A stretch of DNA of 64,000 nucleotides from Firmicutes bacterium UBA1191 (lineage in GTDB: Bacteria > Bacillota > Clostridia > Peptostreptococcales > Anaerovoracaceae): contig DBYH01000018.1 of the NCBI GenBank assembly GCA_002310095.1, positions 427 through 64,426 on the forward strand. Reading direction: 5' to 3'. Position 1 is the first letter of the stretch, and the number at the start of each line of letters is the position of its first letter. Below, piece after piece: positions 37,755-45,043 of this stretch. Position numbers and translations under genes: made by a program. The notes beneath the pieces were generated by a model. That model worked only from the letters and a program-made list of their open reading frames with translations. It was not told where the DNA came from and did no database searches.

Positions 37755-37776
37755 GCAAAGGCAGGACTGCCTTTGC
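37755..37776. repeat. Perfect palindrome of two GCAAAGGCAG motifs
   Basis: GCAAAGGCAG, GA, CTGCCTTTGC: two copies of the dispersed motif in inverted orientation, tail to tail, filling the 41-base gap between the FTR-like gene and the thioesterase gene. As RNA it would form a 10-bp hairpin. On the minus strand it is followed by TTTGAAAGG, so it may attenuate the operon. The same pairing with wider spacing occurs at 60108-60142. Confidence 0.85.
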
Positions 37777-37777
37777 G

Positions 37778-37981
37778 TCAGTCTTCAAGCGACTTGTAGT
37801 AGAGCATGCAGTGGCAGTAGCCCTCAAATTCCGGATCGGCGATCTGGTCGCGGAACTCCTGGCACATGCACTTGTTTTCCTCAGTGCGTTCGATCCTGCA
37901 CGGACAGTAGCCGCCCGTCTTCTCGAGGCCTTCCTTTATGGCGTTGACGATCTCCTGATTCTCGTTAAGTCTTACTTTCAT
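37778..37981 (-). CDS. Small ferredoxin-thioredoxin reductase catalytic-chain-like protein
   Basis: A 67-residue protein with three Cys-X-Cys pairs: CPC at 26-28, CMC at 38-40 and CHC at 56-58. This is the pattern of the ferredoxin-thioredoxin reductase beta chain, which binds a [4Fe-4S] cluster beside a redox disulfide. The spacing is different, however: 9 and 15 residues between pairs against about 16 and 8 in the plant and cyanobacterial enzyme. It is thus a short divergent homologue, common as a lone gene in anaerobes. A GGGAGGT site precedes the ATG. It probably leads the thioesterase-PAP2 group. Confidence 0.8.
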   Translation of the reverse strand: MKVRLNENQEIVNAIKEGLEKTGGYCPCRIERTEENKCMCQEFRDQIADPEFEGYCHCMLYYKSLED

Positions 37982-38040
37982 CTCATTTACCTCCCGATAC
38001 GCATATTATAAAGCATCACATATTGATATCAAAGGGCAAA

Positions 38041-38232
38041 CTATTCGTCCTTCCTGCCGCCTGTGCTTATGATTCCGAATGCCGTAACCGCTACGGCCAT
38101 GCCCAGGACTGAAATAACAGTCAGCTTTTCGCCATAAACAAAGGCGCCGAAGAGCATCGCCGCGACCGGCTCGCTCGATGTCAGGATGGAAGCCTTTCCC
38201 GCTTCAATGAATCTGAGGGAAACATTGAGCAT
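38041..38232 (-). pseudogene. C-terminal remnant of an EamA/DMT-family transporter
   Basis: The 63 residues match only the last two helices of an EamA transporter (FIEAGKASILTSSEPVAAMLFGAFVYGEKLTVISVLGMAVAVTAFG). The rest of the gene is missing: an in-frame stop lies two codons upstream of the ATG, there is no ribosome site, and the bioY promoter begins immediately beyond. It is not a copy of the intact EamA gene at 38952, whose C-terminus is different. I read it as a decayed gene whose 5' part was lost. Confidence 0.7.
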
Positions 38233-38246
38233 GCTGTATTATATCA

Positions 38247-38275
38247 TTGACAGAGATCTTTGTTGGTGCTATTAT
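38247..38275 (+). promoter_or_regulatory. Promoter for bioY
   Basis: TTGACA (38247-38252), 17 bases, TATTAT (38270-38275). One base from consensus, with the optimal spacer. Transcription would start near 38282, within the candidate BirA site. Confidence 0.75.
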
Positions 38276-38279
38276 CCGA

Positions 38280-38310
38280 TTGTAAACCAACATTATTTAA
38301 TTGTTGACTT
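38280..38310 (+). promoter_or_regulatory. Candidate BirA operator at bioY
   Basis: TTGTAAACC (38280-38288) matches 8 of 9 bases of the Gram-positive BirA half-site TTGTTAACC. A weaker second half, TGTTGACTT (38302-38310), follows at the expected spacing of about 14 bases. The site overlaps the transcription start of bioY, where BirA-biotinyl-AMP would block transcription when biotin is plentiful. Confidence 0.55.
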
Positions 38311-38345
38311 TCAGTCGACTCAGAGGCCCCGCGCAGGAGAGGAAT

Positions 38346-38903
38346 ATGACACCAAAGGATAACAGTACGACATCTAAAACCTACGCCATGACGACCATAG
38401 CGCTCATGGCGGCGGTGCTCTGCGTCCTGGGGCCTCTTGTCATTCCTGTCGGCCCTGTACCAATTTCTCTGGTGCCCCTGGTGATTCTGCTCAGCGTCTA
38501 CATTCTGGGCACGAAAAGAGGAACCATCTCGGTCCTCCTCTATCTGTTCATAGGAGCTGTGGGGGTTCCCGTATTTTCCGGTTTTGCCGGCGGCTTCGGC
38601 AAGATCGCGGGACCGACCGGCGGGTACATGCTCGGCTACATCTTCATGGCCCTCATCGCGGGATGGTTCATCCACCGCTTCTACGACAAGGTCATTATTC
38701 AGTTCTTGGGGATGTTGCTGGGACTTTTGGTGCTCTACGCCTTCGGAACGGCCTGGCTGTCCATTTCTGCCGGCATGAGTTTCAAGGCTGCCCTTGCCGC
38801 GGGCGTGCTCCCTTTCGCCGCCTTCGACATCGTCAAGATCATCATCGCGATCGTCCTGGGGCGGACAATAAAAAAGCGGGTCCCATCTTTGAACCAGATG
38901 TAA
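38346..38903 (+). CDS. bioY: Biotin transporter BioY (ECF S component)
   Basis: BioY is the biotin-binding membrane S component of energy-coupling factor transporters. The 185 residues have about six helices and the family pattern GPLVIPVGPVPISLVPL, a segment FAGGFGKIAGPTGGYMLGYI and a C-terminal FDIVKIIIAIVLG. I start it at 38346 (MTPKDNS), where AGGAGAGG lies just upstream. A longer frame from 38301 would begin inside the operator. No bio synthesis genes or EcfA/T genes are near, so it likely uses a shared ECF module. Confidence 0.93.
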   Translation: MTPKDNSTTSKTYAMTTIALMAAVLCVLGPLVIPVGPVPISLVPLVILLSVYILGTKRGTISVLLYLFIGAVGVPVFSGFAGGFGKIAGPTGGYMLGYIFMALIAGWFIHRFYDKVIIQFLGMLLGLLVLYAFGTAWLSISAGMSFKAALAAGVLPFAAFDIVKIIIAIVLGRTIKKRVPSLNQM

Positions 38904-38924
38904 ACCCGCGTTTCGCCGCCGTTG

Positions 38925-38954
38925 AGGCTGTTGCTTTTAGCAGCGGCTTTTTTA
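38925..38954 (+). terminator. Terminator after bioY
   Basis: GCTGTTGC (38927-38934) pairs, with a G-U wobble, with GCAGCGGC (38940-38947), followed by seven T. A second stem (GCGGGT/ACCCGC) spans the bioY stop codon just before it. The terminator overlaps the last codons of the convergent EamA gene. Confidence 0.75.
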
Positions 38955-39893
38955 TTTCTTCTCGATTTCTGCAGCAGGATCCTTTGACGGAAGCTGGGCT
39001 ACCATTATTGCCGCGAACATGATTACGCAGCCGATAATTTCCCTTGCTCCCATGGTCTCGCCCAGAAGGATAGCCCCGGCGATTACCGCGAATACCGATT
39101 CCAGACACAGCAGCATCGAAGCCAGAGTCGGCTCTACGTCCTTCTGTCCGACAACCTGCAGTGTGTAGGCCACGCCGCAGGACATTATGCCCGCATAGAG
39201 GATCTCGAACCAGCCGCCCTGGATGTTTGCCCAGGTCGGCAGGGAGAAGCCGAGCATCGGATCTATGACGAACATGAGTATGCACGAAAGCCCTCCCGCG
39301 ACGAAGAACTGTATGCATGAGAGCTTGACCCCATTCGCCTTCGGTGAGAAGTGGTCTATTGTCAGGATGTGGATCGCGAACATGAGGGAGCACAGAAGCA
39401 CTATCAGGTCGCCCTTGTTGATGTTTCCGAATCCTCCCTCCGCCGGAATGCAGAGCAGGTAGAGTCCCACCGCCGAAGCGATGACGCACGCCCAGAATAC
39501 AGGACGGATCTTCTGCTTGAGAATCAGTCCCAGAAGCGGTACGAGTATTACGTACAGAGCTGTGATGAAGCCCGTCTTGCCCGCGGTCGTGTAAACCATT
39601 CCTATCTGCTGGATGTTTCCGGCCGCGCAAAGAGCGAGCCCGCAGCATATGCCGCCGATCCATAGGGTTTTCTTCTCCTGTGGAGTCTCCTCGTGATACG
39701 TGCCTTTGCGCTTCGCCGCCTGTGTCATTATGTATATGACAGGAAGCAGCGCGATTCCGCCTATAACGGTACGGATTCCGTTGAAGGCCACCGGAGGCAT
39801 CGAATCCATGCCGCTCTTCTGCGCGACGAACGCGGTACCCCATATGAGAGCTGTCGTAAACAGCATCATGCTGCCGCGAAGTTGTCTGCCCAT
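38952..39893 (-). CDS. EamA/DMT family transporter
   Basis: A 313-residue protein with ten membrane helices in two EamA repeats (about 7-150 and 165-300). Typical features are ALIWGTAFVAQKSG in helix 1, TAGKTGFITALYVILVPLLGL, and EPTLASMLLCLESVFAVIAGAILLGE in the second repeat. The family exports metabolites such as amino acids and nucleosides; no substrate can be given. GGTGG precedes the ATG. It ends in a charged tail (KDPAAEIEKK). Confidence 0.9.
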   Translation of the reverse strand: MGRQLRGSMMLFTTALIWGTAFVAQKSGMDSMPPVAFNGIRTVIGGIALLPVIYIMTQAAKRKGTYHEETPQEKKTLWIGGICCGLALCAAGNIQQIGMVYTTAGKTGFITALYVILVPLLGLILKQKIRPVFWACVIASAVGLYLLCIPAEGGFGNINKGDLIVLLCSLMFAIHILTIDHFSPKANGVKLSCIQFFVAGGLSCILMFVIDPMLGFSLPTWANIQGGWFEILYAGIMSCGVAYTLQVVGQKDVEPTLASMLLCLESVFAVIAGAILLGETMGAREIIGCVIMFAAIMVAQLPSKDPAAEIEKK

Positions 39894-39954
39894 ATTACCA
39901 CCTGATCTTCTTTCCTGAATTACTAACTATAACAATCTATCTTCCCGCGGCCGG

Positions 39955-42393
39955 CTATCTGTCCGAAACCGGCGCCGTATTCCAGATCCTGTCAGCGTAG
40001 TCGCGGATGCTGCGGTCCGCGGCGAATCTGGCTGCCTTTGCGATATTCTCGATGGACATGGTGTTCCATCTTCTGCGGTCTTCATAGGCCGCCTGTATGT
40101 CGTCGTGGGCCCTGCAGTAATCGGCGAAGTCAAGCAGGCACATGTACGGGTCTGCGATGCTGTAGGACGGCATAAGCAGATAGTCGTTCAGCACGTCGAA
40201 GCTCTTTCCCGCGAAGCCCTTCTGAAGTGAGTCGACGGCCCGCTTCAGCACAGGGTCGCTCTCGTAGACTTCGAATGCGTTGTACCCTTCCTGCAGTGCC
40301 TGTCTCACCTCGTGCTCGCGCTTGCCGAATATGAAGATGCTGTCCGGTCCCACGGCCTCGCGGATCTCCACGTTGGCTCCGTCCAGAGTTCCGATGGTGA
40401 CCGCGCCGTTTATCATCATCTTCATGTTCCCCGTGCCGCTTGCTTCCTTGCCAGCCAGCGATATCTGCTCGGAGATCTCCGTCGCAGGCATGAGTCCTTC
40501 GGCCATGGACACGCTGTAGTTCTCCAGGAACACGACCTTCAGTTTCGAGGAAATCTTCGGATCACGCTCGATCTCCTCGCTGAGTTTGCAGATGAGCTCG
40601 ATGACCCTCTTGGCCAGGAAGTAGCTCGGGGCTGCTTTCGCGGCGAAGAGATAAGTCTCCGGTCTCATGTCGATGTCCGGGTCGTCCTGGAGCATCTGGT
40701 AGCGGCTGATTATGCGCAGAGCGTTCATCAGCTGCCTCTTGTATTCGTGAAGTCTCTTCGCCTGAACGATGAAGATGGAATCCGGATCGATCTCGATGCC
40801 CGAATTCTTCTTTACCTTCTCGGCGAACCTGACTTTGTTGTCTCTCTTAATCTGTTCGAGTCTGTCGCAGACCGCCGCGTCCTGACGGAAGCGGAAGAAG
40901 TCCTCCAGCCTGCGGTCGTCCCTGCGGTAGGCGGTGCCGATGCACTCGTCAATGAGCTCCGCCAGCTTCGGATTGGCCTGGCACAGCCACCTCCTGTAAG
41001 CGATGCCGTTGGTCACGTTCGTGAACTTGTCCGGCTGGGCCAGGAAGAAGTCGTGGAACAGATCATCCTTGAGTATCTGGGAGTGCAGGGCCGAAACGCC
41101 GTTGACCTTGTGGGAGCCGATGACCGAAAGGTTGGCCATCCTCACCTGTCCTCCGTCCAGAACCGCCGTGTAATTCACCTTGCCGTCGTCCCCCGGGAAC
41201 TTTGAGTACATGTACCCGCGGAACCTGCGGTCGATCTCGGATATGACCGAGAACACCCTCGGCACGAGAGCCTGTATCTGGGAAGTCTTCCACTTCTCAA
41301 GAGCCTCGGCCAGCACCGTATGGTTCGTGTATGAAACGGACCCCTGCACGCGCTCCCAGGCGTAATCCCAGGAACAGCCGTAGTCGTCCATGAAAATCCT
41401 CATCAGCTCAGGAATGCAAAGAGCAGGGTGAGTGTCGTTGATGTGTATCACATTGGCCAGATGGAAATTGTCCAGCGTGCCGTAGAGCTGCATGTGGTCG
41501 CGCACTATGTTCTGGCATGAGGCCGACACCATAAAGTACTGCTGCTTCAGTCTCAGCTCCTTGCCTTCTTCGATATTGTCAGGCGGATAGAGAACCTTGG
41601 TTATGGCCTCCGCCCTGTTGTTCCTCAGGGCCGCCCGGGTGAAGTCGCCGCTGTTGAAGCTCTCCATGTCGAAACCTTCGTAGTCGATGGCCCTCCATAG
41701 GCGCAGTCTCTCGACCGCGTCGTTTCCGGCGCCCGGCACGTACATGTCGTACGGGATCGCCTTGATGACCTGAGGCTCCTCAAGGGAGAACTTCAGACCG
41801 TCGGCGTCCCACCACTCATGATACTTGCCGTAGAAAGTGACGTAGAACGGGTCGTCGTCCTTCTTGTTGAGCCATACTCCGCCACCGGGGATCCAGTTGT
41901 CCGGCAGTTCCACCTGCCAGCCGTCCTCTATCTTCTGCCTGAAAAGACCGTACTCATACCTGAGTGAAAAACCGGTGGCGTCGTAATTCCCCGTCGCCAT
42001 AGCTGACAGGAAACACGCAGCCAGTCTTCCCAGACCTCCGTTTCCGAGGCCCGCGTCAGGTTCGCAGTCGAAGACGTCATCAAGTGAGAGTCCCCTTCTC
42101 TCGACCAGCTCCCGCACCGTATCCATCTCACCGAGACAGTACAGTGCGTTCTTAAGGGACTGGCCCATGAGAAACTCCATGCAGATGTAGTAGATTTTTT
42201 TCTTGCCGAAGCTCTCTTTCTCGGTACGGTTCTTTTTGTGCTTGAATTCGACGTACTTCTCCCGAAGCTGTCCGTTGACCACGCGGGCCAGCGCCTTGTA
42301 CAGCTGCTCGGGAGCAGCATGCTCGAAATCCGTGTGGAGGCTGTCCTCCAGATAATCATTCAGTTGCGCAATAAACTTTTCTCTCTGTTCCAT
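39955..42393 (-). CDS. glgP: Glycogen/starch phosphorylase
   Basis: Releases glucose 1-phosphate from glycogen ends using phosphate and pyridoxal phosphate. The 812 residues align with the GT35 family over the whole length; the PLP lysine is in EASGTGNMKMMINGA near 665, and the substrate motifs GNGGLGRLAACFLSA and INDTHPAL are present. It begins three bases after the glgA stop with only a weak ribosome site, so translation is probably coupled. It is the last gene of the gap2-glgA-glgP operon. An AGG-type allosteric N-terminus of the animal enzymes is absent. Confidence 0.97.
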   Translation of the reverse strand: MEQREKFIAQLNDYLEDSLHTDFEHAAPEQLYKALARVVNGQLREKYVEFKHKKNRTEKESFGKKKIYYICMEFLMGQSLKNALYCLGEMDTVRELVERRGLSLDDVFDCEPDAGLGNGGLGRLAACFLSAMATGNYDATGFSLRYEYGLFRQKIEDGWQVELPDNWIPGGGVWLNKKDDDPFYVTFYGKYHEWWDADGLKFSLEEPQVIKAIPYDMYVPGAGNDAVERLRLWRAIDYEGFDMESFNSGDFTRAALRNNRAEAITKVLYPPDNIEEGKELRLKQQYFMVSASCQNIVRDHMQLYGTLDNFHLANVIHINDTHPALCIPELMRIFMDDYGCSWDYAWERVQGSVSYTNHTVLAEALEKWKTSQIQALVPRVFSVISEIDRRFRGYMYSKFPGDDGKVNYTAVLDGGQVRMANLSVIGSHKVNGVSALHSQILKDDLFHDFFLAQPDKFTNVTNGIAYRRWLCQANPKLAELIDECIGTAYRRDDRRLEDFFRFRQDAAVCDRLEQIKRDNKVRFAEKVKKNSGIEIDPDSIFIVQAKRLHEYKRQLMNALRIISRYQMLQDDPDIDMRPETYLFAAKAAPSYFLAKRVIELICKLSEEIERDPKISSKLKVVFLENYSVSMAEGLMPATEISEQISLAGKEASGTGNMKMMINGAVTIGTLDGANVEIREAVGPDSIFIFGKREHEVRQALQEGYNAFEVYESDPVLKRAVDSLQKGFAGKSFDVLNDYLLMPSYSIADPYMCLLDFADYCRAHDDIQAAYEDRRRWNTMSIENIAKAARFAADRSIRDYADRIWNTAPVSDR

Positions 42394-42396
42394 TTC

Positions 42397-43836
42397 CTAT
42401 AGTTCAGTATACATTCTGTGATAAATTTCCGCTGCTTTCGCCCATGAGAAATCCTCGTCGAGGATGTGTCTTACCAGGGCGCGCCACTTGATTTTGTGGC
42501 TGTATAAATCCAGGGCTCTTCCCAATGCAAAGGCAAGTTCGCTTCCGTTGAAATCATAGAAGGTGAATCCGTTGCCTTTGGTTCCGTTCCACTCATGGAT
42601 CGAGTCCGCCAGTCCTCCAGTCAGTCTGACGATCGGAACGTTGCCGTAACGGCACGCGATCATCTGAGCCAGTCCGCAGGCCTCGCTTCTGGAAGGCATG
42701 ATGAAGATGTCGCCGCCGGCGTAGATCCTGTGGGCCGTAGCCGTGTTGAATTCGATGAGCGACCTCACCTTATCAGGATATCTGTCCTGCAGCTGCCTGA
42801 AATAGTTCTCATACTTCTCGTCGCCTGTGCCGAGCATCACGAACTGTACGTCTTCTGTTTCCAGAAGTCCGTCCATCATGTCCGCGATTATGTCCACGCC
42901 CTTCGGCGCTACGAGCCTCGAGATAAATGTGATGACCGGCGCGTCGCTCTCAGGAAGTCCAAGGGATTTCTGCAGATCCCTCTTGCACTTCTTCTTTCCC
43001 TGAAGATTCTCCGGCGAATAAGCCGCCGCGATGTAGGCGTCATTGCCCGGATCATACGCTACCGTGTCGATGCCGTTGAGAATGCCGAACATCTTGTATT
43101 CGTTATCGCGGATGACGCCGTCGAGTCCGAAAGCGCTGACCGGATAGGTCAGTTCCTTGGCGTAGGTCGGGCTGACTGTCGTGAATTTGCTGGAGCATTC
43201 GATGGCTCCCTTCATCAGGTTGACATCGCCGTCCTTCATGAGAATGCCGTTGTCCTCCTCTTTCAGACCTATGCAGTCGCCCAGCACATCGGTTCCGAAT
43301 CTTCCCTGGTACTCCACATTGTGGACCGTGAACACGGTCCTGAGTTTCTTCTCGGGATAGATTGCCTTTGCGAAAACCACCGACAGAGCTGTCTGCCAGT
43401 CGTTGGCGTGCACGATGTCGGGCTCAAATCCCGTCACTGCCGAACTCTCGATGACGGCGCGGCTGAAGTACGAAAAACGCTCGCAGTCGTCGCCGAATCC
43501 GTAGAGGCTGTCGCGTTTGAAGTAGTACTCGTTGTCCACGAAATAGTAGATGACGCCGTCCTTCTCGAGCTCGAAGATGCCCATGTACTGGCTGCGCCAG
43601 GCGACCGGGATCTCGACGTGCCCCAGGAACTTCATCTCCCTGCGGAATTCCTCCTTCACCGACCCGTACAAAGGCATGATGACCCGGCACTCGACCTCTG
43701 AGTTCTTGAGCTTGTTCACCTCACGCGGAAGTGATCCCGCCACCTCGCCCAGTCCCCCGGTGCCGCAGAAAGGCATTACCTCCGGGGAGGCGAAGAGTAC
43801 TTTTGTTTTTGCTTTTGTCGCTGTTTTTGCTGTCAT
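42397..43836 (-). CDS. glgA: Glycogen synthase GlgA with atypical N-terminus
   Basis: Extends alpha-1,4-glucan from ADP-glucose. The 479 residues have the GT5 layout: N-terminal starch-synthase domain (13-245) and C-terminal GT1 domain with PSRSEACGLAQMIACRYG and RLTGGLADSI. Two oddities. The normal start KVLFASPEV is preceded by 12 Lys/Thr/Ala residues (MTAKTATKAKTK) whose DNA is a run of AAAAGCA-like repeats continuing the dispersed motif that abuts the ATG. And the nucleotide-sugar motif KTGGL reads GTGGL here, losing the lysine. The second point is seen in some other clostridial proteins, so activity is likely but altered kinetics are possible. Confidence 0.92.
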   Translation of the reverse strand: MTAKTATKAKTKVLFASPEVMPFCGTGGLGEVAGSLPREVNKLKNSEVECRVIMPLYGSVKEEFRREMKFLGHVEIPVAWRSQYMGIFELEKDGVIYYFVDNEYYFKRDSLYGFGDDCERFSYFSRAVIESSAVTGFEPDIVHANDWQTALSVVFAKAIYPEKKLRTVFTVHNVEYQGRFGTDVLGDCIGLKEEDNGILMKDGDVNLMKGAIECSSKFTTVSPTYAKELTYPVSAFGLDGVIRDNEYKMFGILNGIDTVAYDPGNDAYIAAAYSPENLQGKKKCKRDLQKSLGLPESDAPVITFISRLVAPKGVDIIADMMDGLLETEDVQFVMLGTGDEKYENYFRQLQDRYPDKVRSLIEFNTATAHRIYAGGDIFIMPSRSEACGLAQMIACRYGNVPIVRLTGGLADSIHEWNGTKGNGFTFYDFNGSELAFALGRALDLYSHKIKWRALVRHILDEDFSWAKAAEIYHRMYTEL

Positions 43837-43855
43837 TGCTTTTGCCGTTTCGCCC

Positions 43856-44875
43856 TTAAATCAGAGTTCCCAGATGTTTCATAGTGCGGATGAGCTGGTG
43901 TACGTAACTCATCTCGTTGTCGTACCACGCCACGATACGCACCTCGTATATGTGGGTGCCGCACTGCTCAGCCAGTGTCTGGGTGGCGTCAAAGAGCGAC
44001 CCGTAGCTGATGCCGATGATGTCGCTTGATACAAGTTCCTCCTCCGTGTAGCCGAAGGATTCGGACGCAGCCGCTTTCATGGCCGCGTTGATGCCCTCGA
44101 CGGATACGGTGTCCGTCTCATCCTTCAGGGTGGCGTCGAGGATCGTGATCGAACCTGACGGAACCGGAACTCTCTGGGCGGAGCCGATGAGCTTGCCGTC
44201 CAGCTCAGGGATGACCAGACCTATGGCCTTGGCCGCTCCTGTTGAGTTAGGAACTATGTTTATGGCGCCCGCTCTGGCGCGTCTGAAATCGCCCTTCCTG
44301 TGCGGTCCGTCCAGCAGCATCTGGTCGCCCGTATAGGCGTGAATTGTGGTCATGAACCCTGTCCTGACCTCCCTGTAGTTTGCCAGAACCTTGGCCATCG
44401 GAGCCAGGCAGTTTGTCGTGCAGGACGCGCCCGAAACGATGTTGTCTTCCTTCGTCAGGGTGTCGTGGTTGACGCTGTATACGATGGTCGGCAGGTCGTC
44501 TCCGGCCGGCGCCGAGATCAGAACCTTCTTGGCGCCCGCGTCGATGTGAGCCTGGGATTTTTCCTTGGATGTGTAGAATCCGGTGCACTCCAGAACGATG
44601 TCAACATCGTACTCCGCCCAAGGCAGATTCGCCGCTTCAGACTCGCTGAAAATCGGTATCTTCCTTCCGTCGACGGTGATGGAGTTCTCATCGCTGGTGA
44701 CCTCGTGGGTGTCGGCGTATCTGCCCTGAACACTGTCGAACTTGAGCAGATGGGCCAGCATGGCCGGGCTGGTCAGGTCGTTGATGGCGACCACTTCACA
44801 GTCCGGATCCTCGAATACTTTTCTGAAGGCCAGACGCCCTATGCGTCCGAAACCGTTGATTGCGATTTTTGTCAT
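43856..44875 (-). CDS. gap: Glyceraldehyde-3-phosphate dehydrogenase (glycogen-cluster copy)
   Basis: A second GAPDH, about 339 residues, of the usual NAD type: [14 protein letters not shown], the NAD-selective Asp in AINDLTS, the catalytic Cys in [12 protein letters not shown] and the His in TTIHAYT. It starts at 44875 with GGAGGAG upstream. It is only moderately like the copy at 21978, so these are two lineages, not a recent duplication. As first gene of gap2-glgA-glgP, divergent from glgBCD, it may serve flux from or to stored glycogen, for example in the gluconeogenic direction; this is inference. Confidence 0.94.
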   Translation of the reverse strand: MTKIAINGFGRIGRLAFRKVFEDPDCEVVAINDLTSPAMLAHLLKFDSVQGRYADTHEVTSDENSITVDGRKIPIFSESEAANLPWAEYDVDIVLECTGFYTSKEKSQAHIDAGAKKVLISAPAGDDLPTIVYSVNHDTLTKEDNIVSGASCTTNCLAPMAKVLANYREVRTGFMTTIHAYTGDQMLLDGPHRKGDFRRARAGAINIVPNSTGAAKAIGLVIPELDGKLIGSAQRVPVPSGSITILDATLKDETDTVSVEGINAAMKAAASESFGYTEEELVSSDIIGISYGSLFDATQTLAEQCGTHIYEVRIVAWYDNEMSYVHQLIRTMKHLGTLI

Positions 44876-44996
44876 GTTTTCTCCTCCCATATCTATTTCA
44901 ATCTATTTTTAACAGTCTTAATCCGCTGCCTTATCAGCAACTTAATTCTTATTGTGCCACAAACCGACGCAATAATCCACACCCTGCTTCAAACAG

Positions 44997-45025
44997 TTGA
45001 ATCCCGCCCCGATAAAGTGTAATAT
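44997..45025 (+). promoter_or_regulatory. Promoter for glgB-glgC-glgD
   Basis: TTGAAT (44997-45002), 17 bases, TAATAT (45020-45025), 18 bases before the glgB start. The 168-base divergent region toward gap2 is the only stretch that could hold shared control of both glycogen operons; I recognise no operator in it. Confidence 0.6.
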
Positions 45026-45043
45026 TTAGGTAGGTATATCCAT

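Noticed and set aside
38041..38232. A genuine small membrane protein gene
   Set aside because: The sequence is just the end of a DMT transporter with no ribosome site and an upstream stop, so a remnant is more likely than a functional 63-residue protein.
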